Shown here piece after piece: positions 62,554 through 64,000 of a DNA stretch of 64,000 bases. Position numbers and translations under genes: made by a program. A model generated the notes under the pieces. The model did no database searches, was not told where the DNA came from, and saw only the letters and a program-made list of their open reading frames with translations. Origin of the DNA: Schizochytrium sp. TIO01 (taxonomy: Eukaryota > Sar > Bigyra > Thraustochytrida > Thraustochytriidae); contig SMSO01000005.1 in NCBI GenBank assembly GCA_004764695.1, forward strand, positions 223,501-287,500, read 5' to 3'. How positions within the stretch are numbered: the stretch's first letter is position 1; each line of letters starts with the position of its first letter.

Positions 62554-64000
62554 TTATTTTCTATTTGTGAAGCTTTCGCACCTTGAGTTCTTCTTCTTGT
62601 AGAGACGAATGGCATAACTAGCTGCAGAAAGACATGTCAATTCGAAAAAGCTAAGATAGAAAAGATTCACTGCAGAACATTAGATGTGCCGCCTTAAACT
62701 CATAAGTTAAAATTCACCGGTCTTCTCTAACACATACATCACCAGAGATGGTCTGCTCTACGAAGCAATCAAAGCCTTTAATGTCCCAGCTTCACGGGTA
62801 TATGGTGATTTCCATATATTAACAGACACTGGCGCATTTTTCTTCTTCAATTTCTTTTTTTTCTCCCAAAAGAACAAAGTCAATCGTTGGTCGTATCCCG
62901 AATCTCGACTGCATCACTATGCAAATCATTCAACTTAGTAAGCCATATGTTCTACCTCGTCATGCGTTTGGCACTAGCTACCGTTGGTGCTTCCGAAGAT
63001 GTCTGTAGGACACCTTGCATGATCGATCTCTTAACATAGTTATCGTAGGTAACAATCAGCTTGAATACCTACTCTTCGGCTTGGTTCCAGAATCCACCTC
63101 CAACTTCGTTTCAGTGCACACCCGGATTATCACTAAGGGGTCCTCATATCACGCCAGATCGCAATTCTTGCGAGCGTTTGCGTAGCGATCCAAGATAAGT
63201 ATATACCTACCGCCTACCATCTCCGACCGAGTGTCATAGACTCCCAATGGATTTCGAGCCTGTATTTCTCCAAGACTTTGTGCTTTTGGGTCGGGCACAT
63301 GTCCTCGTTTCACCCTCGGGAAAGCAAGCACCTTGAAACTAGCTAGCTCGATTTTGAACAGTTGGCATCTCTACCCCTTGAGCAGTTTCCTCGACAAGAC
63401 CGTTTTCGCCAGCGGGGATTCGCCGCGAGCTGGCGGAAGTCGACAAACGAGGTTCGCAGGACTCGCGGAGACCCGCGGCTTTGCCGGCTTAGTCTTGCCG
63501 TCCCTCTCTCGAGTCGCGATTTAGCTCGCCCTCATTCCGGCATGGCAGATGTGCCGTCGAACCCTTGTTCCGGCCACGCGGCCTCGGAACGAACCCTACT
63601 TTCCAAGTACTTCTTGCCGCGATCGAGCCCGGTAGCGCCGTGCTCGCGCCCGCAAGCTCGCCCGCGAGGACGGAATTCCTCGTGACTGCCTCTGCTGGAA
63701 TGCTTTGAGATCTTTTGCTTCTGCTGTTGAGGACAAATCATCCTAAATTGGTCCATCATCGTTATCTATCATGATGTGTGGCATTTCTGAGATTGTATTC
63801 AAGTTGAGACGATAGCTCTGTTGAAGCCACCAGCGAAGCCCCGGCTTGGCTTCCTTTTGGCTCGGTCTTGAGGGTGTGATACTGCCGCCGGGCAAATCTA
63901 GGATTCCTTGCGATCTATCGGCTGCAAGTTGGATGCGATGCAGCGTCGGGTGCGAAGTCTGATCGACTGTTCTAAGAAGTGGTGTTAGTCGTGCTAGCTC
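62554..64000. other. Intergenic, with a GC-rich patch at about 63360-63700
   Basis: No gene is supported. The patch at about 63360-63700 is GC-rich with overlapping frames on both strands, like the island near 13-14.7 kb. I see no clear sequence identity between the two by eye. Ends of a larger element could lie outside the window. Confidence 0.4.

Overview
The window is nuclear DNA of a eukaryotic microbe. The evidence is GT-AG introns, long intron-poor genes on both strands, a secreted protein with a Pro/Thr/Ser-rich linker, a TPLATE-like trafficking subunit, a tubulin-tyrosine-ligase-like protein, major facilitator (MFS) and sugar-porter transporters, and ROCO-family receptor-like genes. 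A stramenopile-type protist or alga fits best, because single-LRR-exon ROCO genes are known from brown algae. I cannot name the species. TAA, TAG and TGA all end genes here, so nothing suggests a reassigned stop codon.

Layout. (1) 0.5-12.8 kb: a head-to-tail duplication of about 6 kb. Each unit carries a minus-strand gene for a very large, Cys-rich, N-glycosylation-site-rich secreted protein and about 2.4 kb of upstream DNA. The copies differ by a PTPPTQS minisatellite linker, a 297-bp GT...AG segment and two different one-base frameshifts. (2) 12.8-17.4 kb: no convincing gene, with a GC-rich island at about 12.95-14.7 kb. (3) 17.4-19.0 kb: an MFS transporter. (4) 19.3-46.2 kb: a tandem cluster of LRR-Roc-COR-TIR genes. 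Locus 1 is a decayed 3' fragment. Locus 2 has a start exon, 21 LRR exons and a Roc-COR-TIR exon. Locus 3 has a start exon, 5 LRR exons and a Roc-COR-(TIR) exon. The 3' flank of each locus is duplicated and leads into the start exon of the next. (5) 47.4-51.7 kb: a TPLATE-like gene. (6) 52.3-55.4 kb: a single-ORF fusion of a geranylgeranyl-reductase-type flavoenzyme with a complete P450-reductase-type diflavin module. (7) 55.5-56.7 kb: a convergent TTL-like gene. (8) 60.5-62.4 kb: a sugar porter. The rest is intergenic.

The most exciting system is the ROCO cluster. Each of the 26 LRR exons (21 + 5) is exactly 84 nt, begins and ends in the same phase (2-2), and encodes one 28-residue LRR. In the 21-exon array most exons are followed by a near-identical intron of about 393 nt, so any exon can be added, lost, skipped or exchanged without breaking the frame. 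Against this homogenised background, variation concentrates in two codons just inside the exon and in the codon split by the intron. These are the solvent-exposed x5, x7 and x8 positions of LxxLxLxxN, the presumed ligand-binding face. Locus 2 has stop codons flanking its P-loop and locus 3 has a broken TIR, so neither reference copy encodes the full receptor as read. The cluster looks like a birth-and-death or exon-exchange reservoir for a diversifying recognition receptor, analogous to the brown-algal LRR-ROCO proposal.
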